From Alexandriicola marinus (GTDB lineage Bacteria; Pseudomonadota; Alphaproteobacteria; Rhodobacterales; Rhodobacteraceae), in assembly GCF_004000435.1 (NCBI RefSeq), contig NZ_RBVZ01000002.1, positions 1,108,501 through 1,172,500 of the forward strand: a DNA stretch of 64,000 bases, in the 5' to 3' direction. Of this stretch, positions 34,432 through 42,525 are shown in pieces (positions within the stretch are counted from its first letter, which is position 1; the number at the start of each line of letters is the position of its first letter). Below the pieces are notes generated by a model. That model was not told the origin of the DNA, made no database searches, and saw only the letters and a program-made list of their open reading frames with translations. Position numbers and translations under genes: made by a program.

Positions 34432-35817
34432 ATGATACCGACCTTCGCTTCCGATGACGGCAGCGCCGTCCCCCTCGATCTCGTGACGACCGAATGTTTC
34501 GACACCTATTCCGCGGATTTGCCCGAAAGCCATCGCGTCTGGCTCGATCGGCAGGGCTTCACCGGGGGCTTGGGCAAGATCGCGCTCTTGCCCGATGAGG
34601 CGGGTGACATAATCCGGGCCATCGCGGGCCTTGGCGGTCGCAAAGATGCGGAGCGGGGCCGGTTCCTGCTGGCCAAGGCCGCGGCCCAGTTGCCGGCGGG
34701 CACCTACCGGATCGACGCGAACCCGGCGGATGCCAATCTTGATGAGGCGGCCCTCGGCTGGCTTCTCGAGAGTTATCGCTTTGGCCGCTACAGCGCAGCG
34801 CCGGAGATGCGGGCCCGGCTGGTCGCGCCCGCTGGCGTCGATGCGCCCCGGATCGAGGCGATCGCCGCGGGCGAGGCGCTGACCCGCGATCTGATCAACA
34901 CGCCGGCTTCGGATATGGGGCCAGCCGAACTGGAGGCTGCGGTATCTGATCTGGCGCGCGAATTCGATGCGCGGCTTGCCGTGACCCCGACAAATGATCT
35001 TCTGGCCGAGAACCTCCCGCTGATCCACACGGTGGGCCGGGCCGCCGCGCCTCACCGCGGCCCCCGGCTTCTGGATATGCGTTGGGGTGACGCCGGCCCG
35101 AAACTCACCCTTGTGGGCAAGGGCGTCTGCTTTGATACAGGCGGCCTGAACCTCAAGCCCGGCGCGTCGATGGGGCTCATGAAAAAGGATATGGGCGGCG
35201 CGGCCACGGTCCTTGGGCTTGCGCGGATGATCATGGCGCTGGAACTGCCGATCCGGCTCCGGGTCCTGATCCCGGCGGTCGAAAACGCGGTCAGCGGCGA
35301 TGCCTTCCGCCCCGGTGATATCCTGCGTGCACGCAATGGCCTGACGGTCGAAATCAACAACACCGATGCCGAGGGCCGCCTTGTCCTTGCCGATGCGCTG
35401 GCGCTTGGCGCCGAAGAAGATAGCGATCTGACGATTTCGATGGCGACACTGACGGGTGCGGCGCGGGTGGCCGTCGGCCCCGATCTGGCCCCGTTCTTTG
35501 CCAGTGCGGATGACGATGCCGCACGCCTGTCGGACGCGGCGATCCGTGCCGCCGATCCGGTTTGGCGGATGCCATTTCACGCCCCTTACGAGGCGCAGAT
35601 CGAACCGGGCATCGCCGATCTGGACAATGCCCCGTCCGGGGGCATGGCCGGGTCGATCACGGCGGCGCTGTTCCTGCGGCGCTTTGCGGCGCAGCGCTAC
35701 GTTCATTTCGATATCTACGGCTGGCAGCCAAGTCCGGCCCCGGCCCGGCCCAAGGGCGGTGTCGGGCAGGGCGCGCGCGCCGTGCTCGAGGCTTTGTCCG
35801 ACCTTCTGGGCCTGTGA
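34432..35817 (+). CDS. Leucyl aminopeptidase family protein (M17)
   Basis: 461 residues from the ATG at 34432. The M17 zinc peptidase motifs are present: KGVCFDTGGLNLKP (metal-binding D and K) and NTDAEGRLVLADAL (the M17 signature). KKDMGGAATVLGLARMI and PAVENAVSGDAFRPGDILRARNG are further conserved blocks. It would remove N-terminal residues from peptides in the cytoplasm. It is followed after 4 bases by an NlpC/P60 peptidase gene, a frequent pairing in Rhodobacterales. Confidence 0.93.
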   Translation: MIPTFASDDGSAVPLDLVTTECFDTYSADLPESHRVWLDRQGFTGGLGKIALLPDEAGDIIRAIAGLGGRKDAERGRFLLAKAAAQLPAGTYRIDANPADANLDEAALGWLLESYRFGRYSAAPEMRARLVAPAGVDAPRIEAIAAGEALTRDLINTPASDMGPAELEAAVSDLAREFDARLAVTPTNDLLAENLPLIHTVGRAAAPHRGPRLLDMRWGDAGPKLTLVGKGVCFDTGGLNLKPGASMGLMKKDMGGAATVLGLARMIMALELPIRLRVLIPAVENAVSGDAFRPGDILRARNGLTVEINNTDAEGRLVLADALALGAEEDSDLTISMATLTGAARVAVGPDLAPFFASADDDAARLSDAAIRAADPVWRMPFHAPYEAQIEPGIADLDNAPSGGMAGSITAALFLRRFAAQRYVHFDIYGWQPSPAPARPKGGVGQGARAVLEALSDLLGL

Positions 35818-35821
35818 TCCC

Positions 35822-36664
35822 GTGGATCGGCGGCTGACACCGGCCAATGGACGCGTCGCATCCTATGCGCTGGCAGGCCAGGTCGAGGCGGAGCGCTATG
35901 TTCCGGGCGAGGAGGCGCAAGTCGTCCTGCCCGTTCTCGACCTTCTGGATGCGCCGAATGGCAAGCGCGATCGTCAGTTGCTCTTCGGTGAGGCGGTAAC
36001 GGTCTATGACCGGTTTGCCGATCACACCTTCGTTCAGGCCGCGCGAGACGGCTATGTCGGCTATGTCGCCGAGGCTGCGATTGGTGCACCGCTTGCACCG
36101 ACCCATCGGGTCGCGGTGCGGGCGACGCATCTCTATGCCGACGAAGACATGAAATCGCCCGACCTGATGCGCCTGTCCTTCGGGTCGTGCGTCACTGTCA
36201 CGGACGAACGGCGCAAGTTCTTCGAGACGCCTTCGGGGTTTGTGCCGAAACGACACCTGCGCCCTCTGGATCGGCCCTTCGCCGATCCGGTTACGATCGC
36301 GCAAATATTCTTCGGGGCGCCCTACCTCTGGGGCGGAAACTCCGATCTGGGCATTGACTGTTCGGGTCTTGTTCAGGCGTCTTGCCTTGCCTGCGACATT
36401 CCCTGCCCCGGCGACAGCGATCTGCAATGCGCGGCGCTGGGCGATCTGCTGGGCCCGGACATCGCGCCGCAGCGGGGCGATCTGTGGTTCTGGAAAGGCC
36501 ATGTCGGCTGGGTGGTCGATGACCAGACGCTTCTTCATGCCAATGCCCATCATATGGCCGTCGCCTATGAACCGCTCGAAGCGGCGTGTCTGCGGATCGA
36601 GGCGCAGGGGGGCGGTGGCGTGACGGCGCGGAAGCGGCTGCTTGCACCCGGCAGTGCGGCCTGA
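35822..36664 (+). CDS. NlpC/P60 family (C40) peptidase with N-terminal SH3-like domains
   Basis: About 280 residues from a GTG at 35822. A larger open frame extends upstream inside the aminopeptidase gene and is spurious. The N-terminal 150 residues look like bacterial SH3 repeats (LLFGEAVTVYDRFADHTFVQAARDGYVGYV and LSFGSCVTVTDERRKFFETPSGFVPKRHL). The C40 catalytic domain has the nucleophile in WGGNSDLGIDCSGLVQ, the histidine in KGHVGWVVDD and the third residue in HANAHH. It probably cleaves peptidoglycan cross-link peptides. No clear signal peptide is seen, as in other alphaproteobacterial members paired with M17 peptidases. Confidence 0.88.
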   Translation: MDRRLTPANGRVASYALAGQVEAERYVPGEEAQVVLPVLDLLDAPNGKRDRQLLFGEAVTVYDRFADHTFVQAARDGYVGYVAEAAIGAPLAPTHRVAVRATHLYADEDMKSPDLMRLSFGSCVTVTDERRKFFETPSGFVPKRHLRPLDRPFADPVTIAQIFFGAPYLWGGNSDLGIDCSGLVQASCLACDIPCPGDSDLQCAALGDLLGPDIAPQRGDLWFWKGHVGWVVDDQTLLHANAHHMAVAYEPLEAACLRIEAQGGGGVTARKRLLAPGSAA

Positions 36665-37009
36665 CTATTCGACCGCGCGGATCAGCTTGCGTTCAAGAAC
36701 ACGCAGCACCTGACGCAGGTCGTTCCCTCGTTTGAGAACCTGCCCCTCCATCCCGATCACCGCGTATTGCCCCTGTTTCATCCGAAGCCGGGGGCGTTTT
36801 TCGATCCGGTAGAGAGGGTTCTCCGCGGTGCGGCGGAACACCGAAAAGACGGCGACGTCGCGCAGGCTCGAGATGCCGTAGTCGCGCCATTCGCCGGCGG
36901 CGACCATCCGCCCGTAAAGCGACAGAATCGGCTGAAGCTCTGTCCGGTGGAAAGACACCTGCTCCGTGCCGGCATTCCGGCCGAAGGGTCCTGGGGTCAC
37001 AATGTTCAT
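36665..37009 (-). CDS. DUF2794 domain-containing protein
   Basis: 114 residues from the ATG at 37009; a 30-codon upstream extension lacks conservation-like features. The whole protein matches DUF2794: FHRTELQPILSLYGRMVAAGEWRDYGI, DVAVFSVFRRTAENPLYRIEKRPRL and QGQYAVIGMEGQVLKRGNDLRQVL. It is a small alphaproteobacterial protein of unknown function, cytoplasmic, basic. Its stop codon directly abuts that of the convergent NlpC/P60 gene. Confidence 0.85.
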   Translation of the reverse strand: MNIVTPGPFGRNAGTEQVSFHRTELQPILSLYGRMVAAGEWRDYGISSLRDVAVFSVFRRTAENPLYRIEKRPRLRMKQGQYAVIGMEGQVLKRGNDLRQVLRVLERKLIRAVE

Positions 37010-37259
37010 GGGCACAGACTTGCGCCAATCCCTGCGCAAATCAAGGCGCGGTTTTCGGGGTCCGTTGCAGAATGTCTGTCGAACACGCGAATGTCTCAAT
37101 CCTTTCCAATTCGCGCCTGAATCTGGCGGCAGATTGAAAACATCGAGACAGTGGCCCCGGCGTGCGGATTATTGCCCCCACCCAGTTCGTTAACTGGGGT
37201 CGCTGTCCGATCGTTCCCCTCGAAAGATATGCAAACCGCAACAGTCCGGACCCATCGGT
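37010..37259. other. 250-base intergenic region with a hairpin
   Basis: No gene is supported here. It contains the upstream region of the DUF2794 gene and, at 37181-37198, a perfect inverted repeat CCCAGTT/AACTGGG with a 4-base spacer. Lying downstream of the I78 inhibitor gene, the repeat may end that transcript although no T-run follows. Confidence 0.4.
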
Positions 37260-37550
37260 CTAGCCGCAGGTGATTGCTGTGATCGTCTCCTGCGGGCCAA
37301 TCTGGAAATTGATCCTCTCGGACCGGTAATCCATCGTGACGGGCTGACCGGGGCGGATGATCCTGACCTGACGCATGATCAACACGCGTTCCAGCGCTGT
37401 CACATCCTGTCCGACCAGATAGGCGTATGGACCGGCACCGCAGGTATCCTGTTCGGGCGGCGGGACGGGCGGACCCGAAGGCACGTCCTCGACCGGCAAC
37501 TGGGCGCAGCCGGCAAGCAGGACAAGGGCGAAGGACAGGGTTCTGAACAT
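37260..37550 (-). CDS. I78 family peptidase inhibitor-like lipoprotein
   Basis: 96 residues from the ATG at 37550. A short signal with lipobox VLLAGCAQ (cysteine near residue 15) is followed by a proline-rich spacer. The C-terminal half has the I78 pattern: GPYAYLVGQDVTALERVLIMRQVRIIRPGQPVTMDYRSERINFQIGPQETITAITCG, in which the PGxxxTMDYRxxRIN segment is the inhibitor motif. Members inhibit serine proteases such as elastase or subtilisin-like enzymes. The protein is predicted to be membrane-anchored and may protect the periplasm. The two cysteines (about 37 and 95) could form a disulfide. Confidence 0.8.
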   Translation of the reverse strand: MFRTLSFALVLLAGCAQLPVEDVPSGPPVPPPEQDTCGAGPYAYLVGQDVTALERVLIMRQVRIIRPGQPVTMDYRSERINFQIGPQETITAITCG

Positions 37551-37671
37551 GCAGGCACAGTGCACAATTGCTTGCACCCGTTGCAAGCGTCGCCATGAAT
37601 GAGGTTGAAACCGAACCGCTTTTCTTCGAACTTCGCACCAAGCAATCAATCGCGTTCAGGGAGGAACGATC

Positions 37672-38784
37672 ATGCGCACCCGAGCCGCCGTGGCCATCGA
37701 GGCCGGAAAACCCTTGGAAATCATGGATGTGAACCTTGACGGCCCCAAGGCGGGCGAGGTTCTCGTGGAAATCAAGGCAACCGGCATCTGCCATACGGAC
37801 GAATTCACGCTGTCGGGCGCCGATCCCGAGGGGCTGTTTCCCGCGATCCTCGGCCATGAAGGCGCCGGTGTCGTTCTCGAGGTCGGTCCGGGTGTGACCT
37901 CTCTCAAGCCGGGGGATCACGTGATCCCGCTTTACACGGCCGAGTGCCGGGAATGCGAATACTGCCTCCATCCCAAGACCAACCTTTGCCAGAAGGTCCG
38001 CGCGACGCAGGGGCAGGGGCTGATGCCCGACGGGACCTCGCGATTCACCACCCTCGATGGGGATCCGATCCTGCATTACATGGGCTGTTCGACGTTCTCG
38101 AACCATACGGTTCTGCCCGAGATCAGCCTTGCCAAGGTCCGGTCCGACGCGCCCTTTGACAAGATCTGCTATATCGGTTGCGGCGTGACCACAGGGATCG
38201 GCGCGGTGATCTATACCGCCAAGGTCGAAATCGGGTCGCGGGCGATTGTGTTCGGGCTGGGCGGCATTGGCCTGAACGTGATCCAGGGCCTGCGGCTTGC
38301 CGGTGCCGATCAGATCGTCGGTGTCGACCTGAACCCGGCCAAGAAGCCGATGGCAGAGCATTTCGGGATGACGGATTTCGTCAATCCCTCCGAGGTCGAG
38401 GGCGATCTGGTGCCCTATCTCGTCGATCTGACAAAGGGCGGCGCGGATTACACCTTTGATGCCACGGGCAACGTCAATGTCATGCGCGCGGCGCTGGAAT
38501 CGGCGCACAAGGGCTGGGGTGAATCGATCATCATCGGTGTGGCGCCTGCGGGGGCCGAGATCTCGACCCGGCCCTTCCAGCTCGTCACCGGCCGGTCATG
38601 GCGCGGCACGGCCTTTGGCGGCGCCCGCGGTCGCACCGATGTGCCGCAGATCGTGGATTGGTATATGGACGGCAAGATCGAGATCGATCCGATGATCACT
38701 CACCAGCTCACGCTGGACGAGATCAACAAGGGCTTTGACCTGATGCATGCGGGCGAATCGATCCGCTCTGTCGTGGTCTACTGA
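37672..38784 (+). CDS. S-(hydroxymethyl)glutathione dehydrogenase / class III alcohol dehydrogenase
   Basis: 370 residues with a GGAGG ribosome site. Catalytic zinc ligands are visible in [22 protein letters not shown] and the IGCGVTTG segment, and the structural zinc cysteines in [15 protein letters not shown]. The Rossmann motif is [13 protein letters not shown]. This zinc MDR enzyme oxidises S-hydroxymethylglutathione (from formaldehyde and glutathione) to S-formylglutathione; it is usually called FrmA, AdhC or FlhA/AdhI. The next enzyme, S-formylglutathione hydrolase, is 4.7 kb away at 43497, with unrelated genes in between. Confidence 0.94.
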   Translation: MRTRAAVAIEAGKPLEIMDVNLDGPKAGEVLVEIKATGICHTDEFTLSGADPEGLFPAILGHEGAGVVLEVGPGVTSLKPGDHVIPLYTAECRECEYCLHPKTNLCQKVRATQGQGLMPDGTSRFTTLDGDPILHYMGCSTFSNHTVLPEISLAKVRSDAPFDKICYIGCGVTTGIGAVIYTAKVEIGSRAIVFGLGGIGLNVIQGLRLAGADQIVGVDLNPAKKPMAEHFGMTDFVNPSEVEGDLVPYLVDLTKGGADYTFDATGNVNVMRAALESAHKGWGESIIIGVAPAGAEISTRPFQLVTGRSWRGTAFGGARGRTDVPQIVDWYMDGKIEIDPMITHQLTLDEINKGFDLMHAGESIRSVVVY

Positions 38785-38798
38785 CGGGATCGGGGAGC

Positions 38799-39890
38799 AT
38801 GGCCTTGCATGAGGCCATTTCAGGGGTGGTGTCGGGACTGGCGCCACCTCTTGCCCATGCGGCTGTGGCCATTTCCCGTGCGGGCGAAGACCCGGTCTTC
38901 GCAATCGCCTCCGCCGACGGCGTCCGGCCCCTTGCGCGGGGCCGGGCATTTCGTGCGGCCTCGATCACCAAGATCGTCACGGGCCAGACTGTCTGGGCTG
39001 TCTTGAGAGACACACCCGGCGCGGCCGATGCGGATGCCGGCGCGCTGCTGGGTGTCGACCTGACCCATCCCAAAGGTGGACCGGTCACGCCGAGGCAGCT
39101 GATATCACATACCTCCGGATTGTGGGACGAGGCGGGCTATCTGATCCCGTCCGGCCAGACGTTGGCCGATTGGGTCGGCGAGATGGGGCCTGCGATCTGG
39201 TCTCCCGATCCGCCGGGCACGCTCTACCGCTATTGCAATCTGGGCTACATCCTTGCCGCCGCCTGCGCCGAGCGACTGGCGGGTGCGCGGTTCGACGAAC
39301 TGGCGCAGCGCCATGTTCTGGGCCCGAACGGGATCGAGGCCGGGTTCAACTGGTCCGGCATGTCGTCTGCTGCGCGCGAGGAACGGGTTCCCTGCTACCG
39401 CGCCGGTCCCTCGGGACGGCAGGTCACGCAGATCGATGACGACGTGGCCCCTACCGACGCAAGCGGCCCGAACGGGGAAAGGATCGTTCTGGATGATCTT
39501 GCGCCCGGCGTGGCGGCCTTGGCCCTGTCGCCGCAAGGCGGGCTGAGGATATCGCTGGAAAACGGGTTGCGACTGGCGCGTGCGCTTCCGTCCATGGATC
39601 ACACCCGGCTCTGGTCGCCCGAGATGGGGGGCATGGATGATCCGACCGGCGTGGTTGATGCCTATGGGGCGGGGCTGATGTTCCATGATCGCCCCGATTT
39701 CTACCCCCGCCCCCTGATCGGCCATTTCGCAAATGCCTACGGCTTCTGCGGCGGGCTGTGGTTCGACGCGGCGCGGGACGCGGCCCTTGTCATCGCACTG
39801 AATGGCCTGCCCGAGGGCGAGGATGCCGATACGCTGCGCCCCGAGGAGACGGCCCTGTTCGATGCGGTCGCGCAGGCGTTGGAGGATTGA
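38799..39890 (+). CDS. Serine hydrolase, beta-lactamase/DD-peptidase fold (class C-like)
   Basis: 363 residues with a GGGGAG site before the ATG. The SxxK catalytic motif is in RAASITKIVTG, the second motif as YCN in LYRYCNLGYI, and a glycine-rich GFCGGLWFD near the end probably corresponds to the KTG-box region (HxG/KTG variant). These proteins form the beta-lactamase-related serine hydrolase family and act as esterases or peptidases. No signal peptide is evident, so a cytoplasmic esterase or D-aminopeptidase-like role is possible. Confidence 0.82.
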   Translation: MALHEAISGVVSGLAPPLAHAAVAISRAGEDPVFAIASADGVRPLARGRAFRAASITKIVTGQTVWAVLRDTPGAADADAGALLGVDLTHPKGGPVTPRQLISHTSGLWDEAGYLIPSGQTLADWVGEMGPAIWSPDPPGTLYRYCNLGYILAAACAERLAGARFDELAQRHVLGPNGIEAGFNWSGMSSAAREERVPCYRAGPSGRQVTQIDDDVAPTDASGPNGERIVLDDLAPGVAALALSPQGGLRISLENGLRLARALPSMDHTRLWSPEMGGMDDPTGVVDAYGAGLMFHDRPDFYPRPLIGHFANAYGFCGGLWFDAARDAALVIALNGLPEGEDADTLRPEETALFDAVAQALED

Positions 39891-39931
39891 AACCCAAGGC
39901 GCCATTGCGTAACGCGGGGATAAGCTATCCA

Positions 39932-39950
39932 AACCGGATGCGATCCGGTT
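39932..39950. repeat. Perfect 8-base inverted repeat downstream of the serine hydrolase gene
   Basis: AACCGGAT (39932-39939) and ATCCGGTT (39943-39950) are separated by GCG. It lies between the serine hydrolase stop and the NYN-domain gene and could be a terminator hairpin or an operator for the downstream gene. Confidence 0.5.
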
Positions 39951-40014
39951 CATACTGCCTTGCGCGGGCCAATACGGCGCGCAGGGCGTTCACCAGCATG
40001 TGCCGGAGGCCTTG

Positions 40015-40749
40015 ATGCCCGACGAAACGCGACCGATCTTCGCCATCCTCATCGATGCCGACAACACCTCGCCCAAACACGCTGCCGCGATATTCGAGGA
40101 AATCGCAGGCTTCGGTGAAGCCTCGGTCAGGCGCTGCTATGGCGATTTCTCGTCTCAGCAGATGGCCGGCTGGAACAAGGTTCAGGCCGAACACGGATTG
40201 GTGCCGCACCATTCGCCCGCCAACACGGTGGGCAAGAATTCCTCCGATATCGCGCTGGTCATTGATGCGATGGATCTTCTGCACACGGGCCGGTTCGACG
40301 GGTTTGTCCTCGTGTCGTCCGACAGCGATTTCACCCGGCTGGCCAGTCGTATCCGTGAGCAGGGGCTGGACGTCTACGGGATCGGCCAGAAAAAGACGCC
40401 CGAGGCCTTCCGCAAGGCCTGCAAGCGGTTCATCTTCCTTGAAAACATCGGTGGCCAGACCGAAGCCGAAAGCGACGCCTCACCGAAGACGCCGGCCACC
40501 GGCAGCAAGCCAAAGGGCGCGCCCCTGCACGAGGCCCGCGACCTGATCATCCGCGCCATGGAAGCGATCGAGACCGAGGATGAATGGTATCCGCTCGGAA
40601 TGCTGGGGCAGTTCATGGTCGCGTCGAATCCGGATTTCGACACGCGTACCTATGGCCACAAGAAGCTGAGCGATCTGATCGCGGCGCTCAAGGTCTTTGA
40701 AACCCGCCGCAGCGAGGGCAATCAGCTTATGGTGCGGCGCATCGACTGA
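40015..40749 (+). CDS. NYN domain protein with C-terminal OST-HTH/LOTUS-like region
   Basis: 244 residues from the ATG at 40015, which has GGAGG five bases upstream (GTG 40000 is an alternative). The N-terminal NYN/PIN-like nuclease domain has the acidic set in AILIDADNTS, NSSDIALVIDAMD and LVSSDSDFTRLASRI. The C-terminal 70 residues (LIIRAMEAIETEDEWYPLGMLGQFMVASNPDFDTRTYGHKKLSDLIAALKVFE) match the OST-HTH/LOTUS RNA-binding module. The combination is a likely RNA endonuclease of the LabA/MARF1-like group, widely conserved but poorly characterised. Confidence 0.88.
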   Translation: MPDETRPIFAILIDADNTSPKHAAAIFEEIAGFGEASVRRCYGDFSSQQMAGWNKVQAEHGLVPHHSPANTVGKNSSDIALVIDAMDLLHTGRFDGFVLVSSDSDFTRLASRIREQGLDVYGIGQKKTPEAFRKACKRFIFLENIGGQTEAESDASPKTPATGSKPKGAPLHEARDLIIRAMEAIETEDEWYPLGMLGQFMVASNPDFDTRTYGHKKLSDLIAALKVFETRRSEGNQLMVRRID

Positions 40750-40768
40750 CACCTGCGGGCCAGCGTCG

Positions 40769-41389
40769 TCAGGCGCGATACCGCGCCATGAATGTCGCAA
40801 CTGCGCCATCGACCACGCGATCGACGGCCGCGTGGGTGATCCCCTGTTCATTCTTGAAGACGACACGGTCGAGTATATCGACCTTGCACAGCATGTGGAA
40901 CTGATCGGCCGCAAGCTCCAGATCGTCGATCTTCAGGGCGCCATTCTCTGCCGCGGTCGCGAAGAATTCCGTAAGCCGGGATCGCACGAGCGCGGGCCCG
41001 CTTTCATAGAAATCCCGGCCAAGGGCGGGGAACCGTTCGCTTTCGGCCACACAGATCCGGAAGATGGATTGCCCGAAGTCGGACGTGATGAAACGCACGA
41101 TCTGACGGCCTGCGCTGCCGAGGATTTCCTCGACCGGGGCCGACATGTCGATCGAGGCGATGGCCTCATCCGCCTGTCGGAGGCATTCCGACTTGGCCAC
41201 CTCCATGAACAGACGCTGCTTGTCGGGGAAATAGCTGTAGAGCGTGGCTTTTGACACGCCCGAGCGTTTCGCGATGTCGTCGACGCTGGCGCCGTCGAAA
41301 CCGTCCGTCATGAAGACCTCGCGCGCACCCGCAAGCACCTGGTCGAACTTTCGACCACGCTTGATCGCGCTGTTTGCTCCGTCGGGCAT
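40769..41389 (-). CDS. TetR/AcrR family transcriptional regulator
   Basis: 206 residues from the ATG at 41389, preceded by GAGGAGG. The N-terminal helix-turn-helix is clear: REVFMTDGFDGASVDDIAKRSGVSKATLYSYFPDKQRLF. The C-terminal ligand domain has a TetR_C-like FGQSIFRICVAESERFPALGRDFYESGP segment, resembling regulators of efflux or fatty-acid genes. It is divergent from the mbfA iron exporter gene across 134 bases, but the iron-control element there is better explained by Irr, so its target is unclear. Confidence 0.9.
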   Translation of the reverse strand: MPDGANSAIKRGRKFDQVLAGAREVFMTDGFDGASVDDIAKRSGVSKATLYSYFPDKQRLFMEVAKSECLRQADEAIASIDMSAPVEEILGSAGRQIVRFITSDFGQSIFRICVAESERFPALGRDFYESGPALVRSRLTEFFATAAENGALKIDDLELAADQFHMLCKVDILDRVVFKNEQGITHAAVDRVVDGAVATFMARYRA

Positions 41390-41465
41390 GGGGTCCTCCT
41401 CGAATGAGCGATAGTAGCTTAGGGGAGTCGTGCCGGGCAAGGCCTCCCGGGTTCGCTGTTGCCTC

Positions 41466-41493
41466 TTGCCGCTGTCATTCAGCGGAATATAGT
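41466..41493 (+). promoter_or_regulatory. Predicted mbfA promoter
   Basis: TTGCCG (41466-41471) and TATAGT (41488-41493) are spaced by 16 bases and match the -35 and -10 consensus at 4 and 5 of 6 positions. A CCGCTG/CAGCGG inverted repeat lies at 41469-41485 between them. The transcription start would be near 41500. Confidence 0.6.
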
Positions 41494-41507
41494 TAGAATA
41501 ATTCTAA
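41493..41507. promoter_or_regulatory. Iron control element (ICE-like palindrome), probable Irr operator of mbfA
   Basis: TTAGAATAATTCTAA is a perfect inverted repeat (TTAGAA, TAA, TTCTAA). Irr, the haem-dependent iron regulator of alphaproteobacteria, binds ICE sites of the form TTAGAA-N3-TTCTAA, and mbfA is a known Irr-repressed gene in related orders. Here the element overlaps the predicted -10 end and start site and lies 16 bases before the start codon, ideal for repression under low iron. Confidence 0.8.
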
Positions 41508-41523
41508 ATAGGATCTTCACGTC

Positions 41524-42501
41524 ATGCTTCCAAGCTTTCAGAATCGCCGTCGGTTCGCTGATCTAAAGGAACAAGAGGTTCTGGCTCTCGCCATTTCGGC
41601 AGAAGAGGACGACAGCCGGATCTATCGCAGTTTCGCAGAACGGCTCCGCGAGGAGTTCCCGGCGACAGCGCGCGTGTTCGATGGCATGGCCGAGGAAGAG
41701 AACGAACATCGCCGCCGGCTGATCGAATTGCACCGCAAACGGTTCGGCGATGTCATCCCGCTTATCAGGCGTGAACATGTCGCAGGTTTCTATGCCCGCA
41801 AACCGATCTGGCTGATCGAGAACCTCAGCCTCGAGGCGGCCCGCGATCAGGCCTCCGACATGGAGCGGCAGGCCGAGCAGTTCTATCTGCGCGCCGCCCA
41901 AAGCACGACCGACGCCGATACGAGGAAGCTCTTGGGCGATCTGGCTGCGGCCGAGGCAGGACACCAATCGACAGCAGACGAATTGTCGGCCGAACACCTG
42001 ACCGCGGATGCGCGCGACGAAGAAGATCGTGCAGCCCATCGCAAATTCATCCTGACATGGGTTCAGCCCGGGCTTGCCGGGTTGATGGACGGATCGGTGT
42101 CGACGCTTGCGCCGATCTTTGCCACCGCCTTTGCGACGCAGGACACATGGACGACATTCCTCGTTGGTCTTGCCGCGTCGGTTGGTGCCGGCATCTCGAT
42201 GGGCTTTACCGAAGCGGCCTCGGATGACGGGCAGATCTCGGGCCGCGGCTCTCCGATCAAGCGGGGATTTGCATCGGGGATCATGACGATGGTCGGGGGG
42301 CTGGGCCACGCGCTCCCGTATCTGATCACTGATTTCTGGACCGCGACGATCATCGCGATCATCGTCGTCTTCGTCGAATTGTGGGCCATCGCCTGGATCC
42401 AGAACAAGTTCATGGAGACACCGTTCTTCCGCGCCGCATTCCAGGTGGTTCTGGGCGGGGCACTGGTCTTTGCCGCGGGGGCCCTGATAGGAAGCGGCTA
42501 G
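41524..42501 (+). CDS. mbfA: Membrane-bound ferritin/iron exporter MbfA (erythrin-VIT1 fusion)
   Basis: 325 residues. The N-terminal half is a ferritin-like erythrin domain: repeated EExxH-type metal ligands are seen in ISAEEDDSRIYRSFAERL, MAEEENEHRRRLIELH and LAAAEAGHQSTADEL. The C-terminal half is a VIT1-like membrane domain with about five helices (from LAGLMDGSVSTLAPIFATAFA on; the GxxDGxxxxLAP signature of Ccc1/VIT transporters). MbfA exports or sequesters iron and protects against iron-driven peroxide stress. An ICE palindrome in its promoter points to derepression at high iron. Divergent from the TetR gene. Confidence 0.92.
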   Translation: MLPSFQNRRRFADLKEQEVLALAISAEEDDSRIYRSFAERLREEFPATARVFDGMAEEENEHRRRLIELHRKRFGDVIPLIRREHVAGFYARKPIWLIENLSLEAARDQASDMERQAEQFYLRAAQSTTDADTRKLLGDLAAAEAGHQSTADELSAEHLTADARDEEDRAAHRKFILTWVQPGLAGLMDGSVSTLAPIFATAFATQDTWTTFLVGLAASVGAGISMGFTEAASDDGQISGRGSPIKRGFASGIMTMVGGLGHALPYLITDFWTATIIAIIVVFVELWAIAWIQNKFMETPFFRAAFQVVLGGALVFAAGALIGSG

Positions 42502-42525
42502 TCGAGTGTTTGCGGCCGGGGCCAC

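Noticed and set aside
37010-37259. Possible small RNA or tRNA in the gap beside the DUF2794 gene
   Set aside because: No cloverleaf, no CCA-type end and no promoter-terminator pair; only one inverted repeat.
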